A DNA stretch of 64,000 nucleotides, taken from the NCBI RefSeq assembly GCF_011759365.1, contig NZ_JAARLZ010000002.1, forward strand, positions 372,001 through 436,000, given 5' to 3'. Shown piece after piece: positions 1-8,558 of this stretch (position 1 is its first letter; each line of letters begins with the position of its first letter). The translations under genes and the position numbers were made by a program. The notes under the pieces were generated by a model. That model was not told the origin of the DNA. It saw nothing but the letters and a program-made list of their open reading frames with translations, and did not search any database. The DNA comes from Luteibacter anthropi. GTDB taxonomy: Bacteria > Pseudomonadota > Gammaproteobacteria > Xanthomonadales > Rhodanobacteraceae.

Positions 1-837
1 GCGCAGGCCGCCGCGGGGCGCATCGAAGACCTGCTTGGCGTGGTGTCCCTGCCGCGTCCTGCGCATCCGGAGGCACCCGTGGATGCCAGCATTGCCTTCG
101 AGAATGTCAGCTTCGCATATGACGGCGAACACGGCGTGCTCGCCGATATCGATCTGTTCTGCCATCCCGGCACGCTGACCGCGCTGGTGGGCGCCTCCGG
201 TGCCGGCAAATCCACGCTGGCCCGGCTGGTGCCACGCTTCTACGACGTCACGAAGGGACGCGTACGCATCGGCGGCGTGGATGTGCGCCAGATCGATCCG
301 CGCCAACTTTATCGCCATGTCGGTTTCGTGCTCCAGGACGTGCAGCTCGTGCACGGCAGCGTGGCGGACAACCTTCGCCTGGGCAGGCCGGAGGCGACCG
401 ACGACGAAATGTCCGATGCCGCCCGCGCCGCGCGTATCCACGAACGCATCCTTGCCCTGCCGCGCGGCTACGCCAGCGTGATCGGCGAAGACGCCGTGCT
501 CTCCGGCGGCGAGGCACAGCGTCTGTCCATCGCCCGCATGCTGCTCGCCGACACGCCGATCCTCGTGCTCGACGAAGCCACGGCCCATGCCGATCCGGAA
601 TCCGAGGCGCAAATCCAGGATGCCCTGTCCACGCTGGCGAAGGATCGCACCGTCATCGTCATCGCCCATCGGCTGGCCAGCGTGGTCGGCGCCGATCGCA
701 TCGTCGTGCTGGACCAGGGCCGCATCGCACAAAGCGGGCGCCACGAAGCGCTGCTGGCCATCGACGGTCCTTACCGGCGCCTGTGGCTTGCCGGCCAGCC
801 GGTGCCCATCCCCACGAACGACAAGGAGGCCGTCTGA
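1..837 (+). CDS. ABC transporter half-subunit, ATPase domain (5' end outside window)
   Basis: The frame is open from base 1, so the start and most of the membrane domain lie upstream. What is visible is a complete ABC ATPase domain: Walker A GASGAGKST (about base 190), signature LSGGE (base 499), Walker B ILVLDEAT and the switch histidine in IAHR. In yersiniabactin loci YbtP/YbtQ (Irp6/Irp7) are inner-membrane half-transporters with fused membrane and ATPase parts that import the ferric siderophore, and this gene is followed by a second half-transporter of the same build. The stop overlaps the next start as TGATG, and the next gene's ribosome site AAGGAGG (823-829) lies inside this gene, so the two are translationally coupled. 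Import rather than export is inferred from the yersiniabactin parallel. Confidence 0.88.
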   Translation, partial: AQAAAGRIEDLLGVVSLPRPAHPEAPVDASIAFENVSFAYDGEHGVLADIDLFCHPGTLTALVGASGAGKSTLARLVPRFYDVTKGRVRIGGVDVRQIDPRQLYRHVGFVLQDVQLVHGSVADNLRLGRPEATDDEMSDAARAARIHERILALPRGYASVIGEDAVLSGGEAQRLSIARMLLADTPILVLDEATAHADPESEAQIQDALSTLAKDRTVIVIAHRLASVVGADRIVVLDQGRIAQSGRHEALLAIDGPYRRLWLAGQPVPIPTNDKEAV

Positions 838-2579
838 TGCTGGCCGAACTCAGGCAGGTCCTCGGACCGTCGCAAGACACCCGCCTCTATCGCTACCTGG
901 GCTGGCTCTGCGCATGGAGCGTGCTGGAAGCGCTCACGGTCGTCATGCTGGTGCCCTTGCTGGGCGCGCTGTTTCATGGCGACACCACCGACGCATGGCG
1001 CTGGTTGCTCGCCATGGCCGTCATGGCGCTGCTGACCTGCGTTGCCCGCTACGTGCAGTCGATGCGTGGCTTCGCGCTCGCGCTGGTCATCCTCGAAACC
1101 CTGCACAGTCGCCTGGGCGATCACGTGGCGCGCCTGCCGCTGGGATGGTTCTCGTCCGAGAAGGTCGGCCGGCTGTCGCGTAGCGCCACCGCCGGCACGA
1201 TGATGGTGACGAACCTCTTCGCCCATCTGCTGGCGCCGGTGGTATCCGGTGTCCTGGTCCCGGGCGTGATCGCGCTGGCGATGCTCTGGCTGGACTGGCG
1301 CCTGGGCCTTACCGCCCTGCTCTGCACGCCACTGGTCTACGTGACGCATCGCTGGTCGGCGGATGCCATCGCCCGCAATGACGACGTGGTGGACGGCGCC
1401 GCCACCGTAGCAAGCAATCGCGTGGTGGAATTCGCGCGCAACCAGCACACGTTGCGCGCCTTCGGGCGCACCGAACAAGGCTACGCTCCGCTGGAAGATG
1501 CCATTGCCGCGCAGCGCGATGCGGGTGGCTCCATGGTCTCGCAGACCTTTCCACGCATCCTTGCCGGTGGACTTTCGGTCCAGCTCGCCTTCGCGGCACT
1601 CGTGGCCGTGGGCCTGTGGCTGGTGCTGCACGGCCAGGTGGAACCCGTGCGGCTGGTGGCGTTGCTAGCGCTGGCGGCGCGTTTCGTCGGTCCGCTGGCC
1701 GAAGCGGCGGCACGCAGCGGCCTGCTGCGCATGGCGGAAAACGACCTGCGCCGCCTTGCCGACATCCTCGCCACGCCGCCTTTGCCAGAACCCGCACATC
1801 CACGTGAAGCGACGGAACCCGGCCTGGTCGAACTCGACGACGTGCGTTTCGGCTACCGCGACGATGCGCCCGTGCTCAACGGCATCCGCCTGCGCATGCC
1901 CCCTCGCAGCATGACAGCCATCGTGGGTGCCTCCGGTTCCGGCAAGAGCACCCTGCTGAAACTGGTGATGCGTTTCTTCGACACGGGAAGCGGCCAGGTG
2001 CGCGTGGGTGGCGTCGATGTACGCGAGCAGGATGGCGCCGCCCTCATGGCGCAGCTGGCACCGGTCACCCAGGACGTCTACCTCTTCGACGACACGCTGG
2101 AAGCGAACATCCGCATCGGCCACCCCGATGCCAGCGACGCGCAATGGCATGAGGCGGCACGGCTGGCCGGCGTGGACGAGATCGCTTCACGGCTGGCCGA
2201 TGGCTGGTCCACTCGCGTCGGCGAAGGTGGCAGTTCGCTTTCCGGTGGCGAACGCCAGCGTGTGTCACTGGCCCGTGCCCTGCTCAAGCAGGCGCCCGTC
2301 GTGCTGCTCGACGAAGCCACGGCCGCGCTGGATGCCGAGAACGAACGCTTTGTGCAGGAGGCGGTGATCCGCCTGCGCCGCGAAGCCACCCTGATCGTCG
2401 TGGCCCACCAGTTGCCCACGGTGATGGCCGCCGACCGCATCGTCGTACTCGACCAGGGCCGCATCGCCGAATCCGGCACGCACGACGAACTGCTGGCCCG
2501 CAACGGCCATTACGCCGCGTTCTGGCACGAACGCCAGCGCGCGAAGGGATGGCGCCTCACCAACGGAACCAACGCATGA
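837..2579 (+). CDS. ABC transporter, fused permease/ATPase (YbtQ/Irp7-like)
   Basis: A 580-residue half-transporter. About 300 N-terminal residues form the membrane domain, with several hydrophobic stretches, for example around residues 20-75 and 130-180. The ATPase domain follows with Walker A GASGSGKST (about residue 363), signature LSGGE (about 467), Walker B VVLLDEAT and the switch histidine in VAHQ. It probably pairs with the preceding half-transporter as a heterodimer, as YbtP and YbtQ do. The start chosen is the ATG that overlaps the upstream stop and lies eight bases after a strong AAGGAGG site; a longer in-frame start at 783 lacks this support. Its stop overlaps the next start as ATGA. 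The substrate is inferred from the siderophore genes around it. Confidence 0.9.
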   Translation: MLAELRQVLGPSQDTRLYRYLGWLCAWSVLEALTVVMLVPLLGALFHGDTTDAWRWLLAMAVMALLTCVARYVQSMRGFALALVILETLHSRLGDHVARLPLGWFSSEKVGRLSRSATAGTMMVTNLFAHLLAPVVSGVLVPGVIALAMLWLDWRLGLTALLCTPLVYVTHRWSADAIARNDDVVDGAATVASNRVVEFARNQHTLRAFGRTEQGYAPLEDAIAAQRDAGGSMVSQTFPRILAGGLSVQLAFAALVAVGLWLVLHGQVEPVRLVALLALAARFVGPLAEAAARSGLLRMAENDLRRLADILATPPLPEPAHPREATEPGLVELDDVRFGYRDDAPVLNGIRLRMPPRSMTAIVGASGSGKSTLLKLVMRFFDTGSGQVRVGGVDVREQDGAALMAQLAPVTQDVYLFDDTLEANIRIGHPDASDAQWHEAARLAGVDEIASRLADGWSTRVGEGGSSLSGGERQRVSLARALLKQAPVVLLDEATAALDAENERFVQEAVIRLRREATLIVVAHQLPTVMAADRIVVLDQGRIAESGTHDELLARNGHYAAFWHERQRAKGWRLTNGTNA

Positions 2580-3697
2580 CGGTCGATCTAGCCATCGTCG
2601 GCGGTTATGGCGATGTCGGCCGCCAGGCCGCGCGCCACTGGCTTGCCCTGCACAAGGATGCATCGCCCACCCTGCGCATCGGCGGCCGTGATGCTGCGGC
2701 AGCGGCCGGCATGGTGGCATGGCTCCGGGATCTGTATCCGGCACTGGCCCATGGCATCTCGTCCGTCGCGGTCGATGTCTTCGACAAGGCTTCGCTCCAT
2801 GATTTCGTGGATGACGCCGATGTCGTGCTCAACTGCGCAGGGCCGTCTTACCACATCGGCGATCGCGTGGCCCGCGCAGCCTTGCGCGCCCACGTCGACT
2901 ATGTGGATGCCGCGGGTGACGACAACCTCGCCGCCATGATTCGCTCAGGCGCGCCGGTGGGTCGTCGCATGGTGTTGTCCGCCGGCATGCGACCGGGCCT
3001 CAGCGGCCTGCTCCCGCGCTGGCTCGCCGCCGATATGCCCAACCCCCGGCGCATGACCAGCCATATCGGCGTGCTCGATCGTTTCACCCGGGCCGCCGCG
3101 CAGGATTTCCTGCATGCGGGAAACGGCGGCGACAGCGTGCCGCTGTCCGCCTGGCGCGGTGGCGTGCGCCATCGCCTGCTGCGTCGGCTGGACGACCAGA
3201 TCGTTCCCGGATTCCGTCAGCGGGTCGCGTTGCTGCCTTATCTGGATCGCGAAGCAGAGCGGCTGGCCCGCGCGCTGCGGCTGGAGGAAGGCGACTGGTA
3301 TACGGCCGTCGAGGGAGAGAAGGTGCTGGCCGTCTTCGACCGCACCCATGCGCTGCCTCGCGATGAAGCCGCCGACGCGCTCCGCCTGGCCAGCACGGTA
3401 GATCTTGCCAGCCGCGAACCGCGCGTGACGATGCTCGTGCAGATGGATGCGGATGACGAAAGCCGGAGCATCCTGGTGCAGGCCGATGGCAACGCCACCC
3501 TGAGCGGCGCCTTTGCCGCCGTCACCTGTGCTGCCGTCGGGCAGGGTCGCATGCGCACCGGCATCCATCACGCCGCCGACGTACTGGACCCTGTTGCCAC
3601 GATGACGGCGTTGCAGGGTCTGGGTGCCTTCGGCACCTTCGTCGTGCTCGACGGTCCCGCGACCCTGCTGTGGGAAGCCGAGGAAGGTGCGCTGTGA
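2576..3697 (+). CDS. saccharopine-dehydrogenase-like NAD(P)-dependent reductase
   Basis: A 373-residue protein that opens with a Rossmann dinucleotide-binding motif, VDLAIVGGYGDVG (residues 3-15). The segment DADVVLNCAGPSYHIGD at about residues 80-96 matches the saccharopine dehydrogenase NADP-binding family, whose members include trans-acting enoyl reductases. Start and stop both overlap neighbours (ATGA with the transporter, GTGA with the methyltransferase), so it belongs to the siderophore operon. Classical pyochelin and yersiniabactin loci use a different reductase family for thiazoline reduction, and that enzyme is also present here (7450-8556). This one may therefore reduce another bond or act on a ketide or imine intermediate. 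The exact reaction cannot be read from the sequence. Confidence 0.75.
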   Translation: MTVDLAIVGGYGDVGRQAARHWLALHKDASPTLRIGGRDAAAAAGMVAWLRDLYPALAHGISSVAVDVFDKASLHDFVDDADVVLNCAGPSYHIGDRVARAALRAHVDYVDAAGDDNLAAMIRSGAPVGRRMVLSAGMRPGLSGLLPRWLAADMPNPRRMTSHIGVLDRFTRAAAQDFLHAGNGGDSVPLSAWRGGVRHRLLRRLDDQIVPGFRQRVALLPYLDREAERLARALRLEEGDWYTAVEGEKVLAVFDRTHALPRDEAADALRLASTVDLASREPRVTMLVQMDADDESRSILVQADGNATLSGAFAAVTCAAVGQGRMRTGIHHAADVLDPVATMTALQGLGAFGTFVVLDGPATLLWEAEEGAL

Positions 3698-4830
3698 CGA
3701 TCGACGCCGCACGCGCGCACGAAGCGGGGCTGCATGCCCTGGACCAGCACCTGCCTGGCGGCCTGGCGGCGTTGCCTGCCTCAGCGGCTCCGCTCCGGCG
3801 CCTTGAACGCCGGAGCCTTGCCGCCCAAGGTGATCTGCTTCGCCGGCATGCCGGGCTCGATAACACGAGCGGCCTGTCCCGTGACGTGATCCACGAACGC
3901 CTCGGGGTGGCATCGCGCCATCGCTGGCTGCTGGATCGCTGGCTCGTGGCGCTGGAAGCCAACGGCATCATCGAACACAAAGGCGGTCACTGGCGCGAGC
4001 GCAACGAGCATGGCCTCGTCGTGGAAGGCGATCTCTTCGACGACTACGCATCGCTCGGCTTCCCCCCGCGCCTGGCCACCCTGCACCATGCATCGCTGGG
4101 CCACCTGCACGCCTTGTTGCGCGACGAACTCTCGCTGCCGTCGCTGCTTTTCCCTGACGGGCGCATCGTCGAATCGCTGGCCGCCTATCAACGCAATCCG
4201 TTCACGGCCTACGTCAATGCGGCCTGCGGCGAATGGCTGCGCCAGCATCCGGGACGCGGTTCCGCCCTGCGCGTGCTGGAACTGGGCGGCGGTCCCGGGC
4301 TCACCACGGCAGCGGCACTGGACGCCTTGCAGGATCGGCCGGTGGATTACCTGTTCACCGACGTGTCGCGGCTGTTTACCCAGGCCATGCAACGCCCCGG
4401 TCTTCGCCATGCCCTGCTCGACATCGATGGCAATTTTGTCACGCAGGACATACCCCGCGGCCGCTTCGACGTGGTCGTGGCGGGCAACGTGCTGCACAAC
4501 GCGAAGGACATCGACTGCACGCTCGCGTCCATCCGGGCCGCACTCGCGCCCGGCGGCTGGCTGGTCTTTACCGAGGCCGTGGCCGACAACCTGATCCTGC
4601 TCACCTGCATGCAGTTCCTGCTGTCGGCCGGTCCCGGCCAGCTGCGGGCTGGCAGCGGCGACATACGAGCCGAAACGGGTGAAGTGTTTCTCGATGAGGT
4701 GCGTTGGCGCGAACGGCTGGCAGCGAACGGCTTCACGACGCTTGCCGTGTTGCCGGATCGCGCGACGCCAGCCCTCGAACGCGGCGGCCAGTACGTCTTC
4801 CTCGCCAGCGCCACGGAGAGCCATCCATGA
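3694..4830 (+). CDS. stand-alone SAM C-methyltransferase, PKS/NRPS type
   Basis: A 378-residue class I SAM-dependent methyltransferase. The N-terminal third looks like a winged-helix dimerisation region (RWLVALEANGIIEH). The SAM site is LRVLELGGGPGLTT (about residues 191-204), followed by DYLFTDVSRLF and VVAGNVLHNAKD. The YLFTDVSR motif is typical of C-methyltransferase domains embedded in polyketide and thiazoline synthetases. Here it is a free enzyme, so it probably acts in trans on a carrier-bound or released intermediate. The GTG start overlaps the upstream stop as GTGA; an ATG-like start further upstream would run deep into the previous gene. It is followed by a second, related methyltransferase. 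The methylated position is unknown. Confidence 0.8.
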   Translation: MTIDAARAHEAGLHALDQHLPGGLAALPASAAPLRRLERRSLAAQGDLLRRHAGLDNTSGLSRDVIHERLGVASRHRWLLDRWLVALEANGIIEHKGGHWRERNEHGLVVEGDLFDDYASLGFPPRLATLHHASLGHLHALLRDELSLPSLLFPDGRIVESLAAYQRNPFTAYVNAACGEWLRQHPGRGSALRVLELGGGPGLTTAAALDALQDRPVDYLFTDVSRLFTQAMQRPGLRHALLDIDGNFVTQDIPRGRFDVVVAGNVLHNAKDIDCTLASIRAALAPGGWLVFTEAVADNLILLTCMQFLLSAGPGQLRAGSGDIRAETGEVFLDEVRWRERLAANGFTTLAVLPDRATPALERGGQYVFLASATESHP

Positions 4831-6257
4831 GCCCGCGTCCCGTCTTCGTCATCGCCGTGCCGCTGGATGAACCCTGCGCGGACCTGCTCGCAGGGCACGG
4901 CGACGCCGACGTGCATCGTCTCGATGTCGTCGCCCCTGGCAAGCTGCTCGTGGGCCTCGAACGTCTTCGGGCAACGCACGCCGTGCTGAGCACTGCACAG
5001 TTCGATGCCCTCCGGCTTCATCCGGCTTTCGCTCTCGCTGACCTGGATACACTCGGCAAGATCTATCTTGCCGGCGATGCGCCGCTTCCCGTCGTGGCAG
5101 GATTCGATGTGCAACGACTGGCAACGACCAGCCGCGACCCGGCCCTGGCCGTGGATGGGGAGATCGTTGCTGCCGATACCGACAAGCGCCTGGCCGGTGC
5201 GGATTACACCGCAGGCCGCATCGCCACCGAAGCCCTCTCGGTGGCCGCACTGCACAGCATGCTCGATGGCCTGCGCCGTGCCGGTGCCTTCATCGATGCC
5301 GATGACGTACTGAACGCCACTGACCTGCTTGAGCGTGTGCGAGCCGATCCCCATCAACGCACGCTCCTGCGGCGCTGGTTGCGCGTGCTGACGGCCGAAG
5401 GCCTGCTTCGCCACCATGAAGGGCGCTTCCGCCTCGCCAGCGGGCACGCTACCGAAGCGACACCCGACTGGGACCACGTGGAGCGCTTATGGCTCGCGGC
5501 GGGTGACACGGCGCACACGCTGCGTTTCGCGAGGGACGCCGCCTCGGCACTTCCCGAGCTGATCGACGGCAGCCTGAAAGCCGTGCACCTGCTGTTTCCA
5601 CAAGGCGACCTTGCGCTCGCCCATGCGCTGTACCGCGAGAGCATCGCGGCCCGCTACCAGCACGCTGCCGTCGCCAGTTGCCTGTCACGCATTGCGCAAA
5701 GCAGGCAGGGTGCCCGGTTGCGCATCCTCGAAGCCGGTGGTGGCACCGGTGCCACCACGGACCAGGCATGGCCGGCCCTGCGTGACCACGACGTCGATTA
5801 CCTGTTCACCGATGTCTCGCGTTTCTTCCTTCAGCAGGTCGAGGCCCGCCATCCCGGCCTGCGCACGGGCCTGTACGACATCGACCGTTCGCCATCCGGG
5901 CAAGGCCATGCCGTGGGCAGCATCGACGTCATCGTCGCCGGTGGCGTACTCAATGCCGCACGCAACACCGATGCGTCGCTGCGCTGGCTCGCCAGCCTGC
6001 TCGCGCCCGGCGGCTGGCTCGTGCTGAGCGAGCCCACGGTCGAGGAATACTGGGTGATGGCCTCCCAGGCCTTCATGCTCGCCGAGCCCGACGACGAGCG
6101 CGCGGCCAGCCAGTCCACCTTCCTCTCCCACGCGCAATGGCTCGATGCCCTCGCCGGCGCCGGCCTGCAAACCCTCGTCGACCTGCCTCCCCCCGGTCAC
6201 GCCCTTGCCTCCCTCGGTCACCGCGTCTTCGCGACGCAGGTCGCCCCAACGCCCTGA
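4827..6257 (+). CDS. second stand-alone C-methyltransferase with extra N-terminal region
   Basis: A 476-residue protein. Its C-terminal 330 residues repeat the layout of the preceding methyltransferase: a winged-helix-like part (RTLLRRWLRVLTAEGLL), the SAM motif LRILEAGGGTGATT (about residues 297-310), YLFTDVSRFF (about 324) and IVAGGVLNAARN. The first 140 or so residues (starting SPRPVFVIAVPLDEPC) have no counterpart in the neighbour and I do not recognise them; they might be a docking or inactive linker domain. Start and upstream stop overlap as ATGA. The two genes probably arose by duplication, or were recruited from a synthetase's internal domains. Two methyltransferases suggest two C-methyl groups, or one active and one structural copy. 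Confidence 0.78.
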   Translation: MSPRPVFVIAVPLDEPCADLLAGHGDADVHRLDVVAPGKLLVGLERLRATHAVLSTAQFDALRLHPAFALADLDTLGKIYLAGDAPLPVVAGFDVQRLATTSRDPALAVDGEIVAADTDKRLAGADYTAGRIATEALSVAALHSMLDGLRRAGAFIDADDVLNATDLLERVRADPHQRTLLRRWLRVLTAEGLLRHHEGRFRLASGHATEATPDWDHVERLWLAAGDTAHTLRFARDAASALPELIDGSLKAVHLLFPQGDLALAHALYRESIAARYQHAAVASCLSRIAQSRQGARLRILEAGGGTGATTDQAWPALRDHDVDYLFTDVSRFFLQQVEARHPGLRTGLYDIDRSPSGQGHAVGSIDVIVAGGVLNAARNTDASLRWLASLLAPGGWLVLSEPTVEEYWVMASQAFMLAEPDDERAASQSTFLSHAQWLDALAGAGLQTLVDLPPPGHALASLGHRVFATQVAPTP

Positions 6258-6265
6258 ATGCCGCC

Positions 6266-7453
6266 ATGTCGATCGAACTCATGCCCCTCGCCTACCCGTT
6301 CAATGGTTTCGAAGACCTGCGCCTTGCCGACGATTACCGGCACGCGCAGACCCAGGCCGGCCTCATCCGCATCCGTCTACCTTTTGGTGAACCGGCGTGG
6401 CTCGCCACGCGATACGACGATGTCCGCCTGGTGCTGTCCGACAAGCGCTTCAGCCGCTCGGAAGCCACGCGACGCGAGGATGTCCCGCGCGCGTTCGCGC
6501 GCGTCGCCGGTGGCATCGTGATGATGGACCCGCCGGACCTGACCCGCATACGCAAACTGGTCACCCAGGCCTTCACCCAGCGTCGCGTGGAGCAACTGCG
6601 CCCGCATGTCCATGCGCTGTCGCACAGCCTGATCGAGCGCATGCTCGCCAGGGGTGCGCCTGCCGATCTCGTCGAGGATTACGCGCTGCCGATTCCCATC
6701 GCCGTGATCTGCGAACTGCTTGGCGTACCGGAAGAAGACCAGGCGAAGTTCCGCATCTGGAACGACTCGCTGCTGTCCACCGACACCTCCACGGCCGCGC
6801 AGACCCAGCGCCACCTGGGCGAACTGGCGCAATACATCATGGGCCTGGTCGCAGCCCGCCGTGCCGCGCCGCGCGATGACCTGATGACGGCGCTGCTGGC
6901 CGCGCACGACGATGGCGACCGGCTGAGCGAACAGGAACTGGTGCCCCTGTGCATCGCCATCCTCGTCGCAGGCTACGAAGGCACGTCCTCGCAGATCCCC
7001 AACTTCGTGCATACCCTGCTGGAGCATCCCGAGGCCTATGCACGGTTGCGCCACGATCCGGCGGGTATCGAAGGCGCGGTCGAGGAACTGCTGCGCTTCG
7101 TACCGCTGGCTTCCGCAGCGATGTTCGTGCATTACGCCATGGAAGACGTGCAGGTCGGCGAGACGCTGGTGCAGGCCGGCGAGCCGGTGTTCGCCTCCAT
7201 CGGTGCGGCCAATCGCGATCCGCGGCGATTCGATCTGCCCGAGGAACTGGACCTGGACCGCGATGCACGCGGCCACTTCGCCTTCGGCTGCGGCATGCAC
7301 GCCTGCGTCGGTGCGACCCTGGCCCGCGTGGAATTGCAGGAAGCGCTGCGCGCCCTGCTGGAGCGCCTGCCCACGCTACGCCTTGCCGGGCCGGTGAGCT
7401 GGAAGACGCAGAGCTTCTTCCGTGGCCCCACCCGCATGCCGGTGACCTGGTGA
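6266..7453 (+). CDS. cytochrome P450
   Basis: A 395-residue bacterial class P450. The I-helix motif AGYEGTSSQ keeps the oxygen-activating pattern, the ExxR pair is EELLR (about residue 273) and the haem-binding loop is FGCGMHACVG, with the thiolate cysteine at about residue 346. It starts eight bases after the methyltransferase stop, and its own stop overlaps the next start as GTGA. P450s are not part of the classical pyochelin or yersiniabactin pathways, but they occur in some actinobacterial thiazoline siderophore loci such as coelibactin. It would need a ferredoxin and reductase encoded elsewhere. A hydroxylation, aromatisation or oxidative tailoring step on the metallophore is inferred. 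Confidence 0.9.
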   Translation: MSIELMPLAYPFNGFEDLRLADDYRHAQTQAGLIRIRLPFGEPAWLATRYDDVRLVLSDKRFSRSEATRREDVPRAFARVAGGIVMMDPPDLTRIRKLVTQAFTQRRVEQLRPHVHALSHSLIERMLARGAPADLVEDYALPIPIAVICELLGVPEEDQAKFRIWNDSLLSTDTSTAAQTQRHLGELAQYIMGLVAARRAAPRDDLMTALLAAHDDGDRLSEQELVPLCIAILVAGYEGTSSQIPNFVHTLLEHPEAYARLRHDPAGIEGAVEELLRFVPLASAAMFVHYAMEDVQVGETLVQAGEPVFASIGAANRDPRRFDLPEELDLDRDARGHFAFGCGMHACVGATLARVELQEALRALLERLPTLRLAGPVSWKTQSFFRGPTRMPVTW

Positions 7454-8556
7454 GCACGACGCGCGCCCTCGATGTCGTCGTGGCAGGTACCGGCTTCGGC
7501 AGGATCTACCTGGATGCCCTGGCAAAAGGCGACCCGGCGTTCCGGCTGGCAGGCATCCTCGCGCGTGGCGGAACGACGTCGCGCGCGCTTGCGGAGGAGG
7601 CCGGGGTGCCGCTGTATACGCGGATCGACGATGTACCCGACAGCACGGACATCGTGTGTGTGGTCGTCCGCTCCGGCGCGACAGGCGGGCCCGGCACCGA
7701 ACTGGCCCGGCACTTCCTGCAACGCGGCATCCATGTCCTGCAGGAACACCCCGTACACCACAGCGACATTGCCGCCTGCCTGCAGTCTGCACGCCAGGGC
7801 CATGCGGCCTATGCGGTGAATACCCTGCATCCGAACCTCGCTCCGGTGCGCCGCTTCCTGGCCGCCGCGAGTGTGTTGAGGGACAGGCAGACGCCGCATT
7901 ACATCGACATCACCTGCAATAGCCAGATGCTGTATCCGCTGCTGGATCTCGCCGGCCGCGCCGTCGGCGGCATGCGGCCATGGAGTTTCGGCGAGCCGGC
8001 GTCCGCGCCGGCACATCCGATCACCACGCTGCATGGTCACCTGCGCGGCATACCGCTCTGCCTGCGCGTGCAGAACGCGGTGCATCCGGAAGACCCGGAC
8101 AACCACTCCCTGCTGCTCGGCCAGGTCGGCATGGGCTTCGATGGCGGGGTGCTTGCCCTGCCCGAACTGCACGGCCCGGTGCTCTGGCATGCACGGTTGC
8201 ACGCACCGCGTTCGGACGATGGTCGCCTGCGCATGGCCGGCCCCGGCACCGGACGACTCGCCACGGCATCCACGACGGTTCTCGGGCCGCCACCCGGCGA
8301 CACCTGGCACCACGCCTTCGCCGAGACCTGGCCACGTGCCGTGCTCGTGGCCCTGCACGGCTTGCGCGAATCCATCCAAACCCCGGTGTTACGACGGACC
8401 GCCGCCGCGTGGGCCATCGACGTCTCGCAAGCCTGGAACGACGCCAGCCAGCGACTGGGCATGCCTGCACTGATCCGTCCCGACGAACCGCAAGCCGTTC
8501 CCGTCGAACTGCTGCACGCCGCCACCGGTGCCATTGCCTCCATGGAGCCCGCCTGA
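7450..8556 (+). CDS. thiazolinyl imide reductase (PchG/Irp3/YbtU-like)
   Basis: A 368-residue Gfo/Idh/MocA-fold oxidoreductase. The N-terminal motif DVVVAGTGFGRIYLDAL and the later VLQEHPVHHSDIAACL match the thiazolinyl imide reductases PchG, Irp3 and YbtU, which are about 350-365 residues long. These enzymes reduce one thiazoline ring to a thiazolidine with NADPH while the chain is on the NRPS. Its presence is the best sign that the missing assembly line makes a cysteine-derived thiazoline product. The GTG start overlaps the P450 stop (GTGA); in-frame upstream starts fall inside the P450 gene and are rejected. Confidence 0.88.
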   Translation: MSTTRALDVVVAGTGFGRIYLDALAKGDPAFRLAGILARGGTTSRALAEEAGVPLYTRIDDVPDSTDIVCVVVRSGATGGPGTELARHFLQRGIHVLQEHPVHHSDIAACLQSARQGHAAYAVNTLHPNLAPVRRFLAAASVLRDRQTPHYIDITCNSQMLYPLLDLAGRAVGGMRPWSFGEPASAPAHPITTLHGHLRGIPLCLRVQNAVHPEDPDNHSLLLGQVGMGFDGGVLALPELHGPVLWHARLHAPRSDDGRLRMAGPGTGRLATASTTVLGPPPGDTWHHAFAETWPRAVLVALHGLRESIQTPVLRRTAAAWAIDVSQAWNDASQRLGMPALIRPDEPQAVPVELLHAATGAIASMEPA

Positions 8557-8558
8557 CC

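Noticed and set aside
771-1631. Long minus-strand frame opposite the second ABC transporter
   Set aside because: It mirrors a gene with clear ATPase motifs, is rich in His, Gln and Arg as expected of an antisense frame in high-GC DNA, and matches no family. Similar mirror frames over most other genes were dropped for the same reason.
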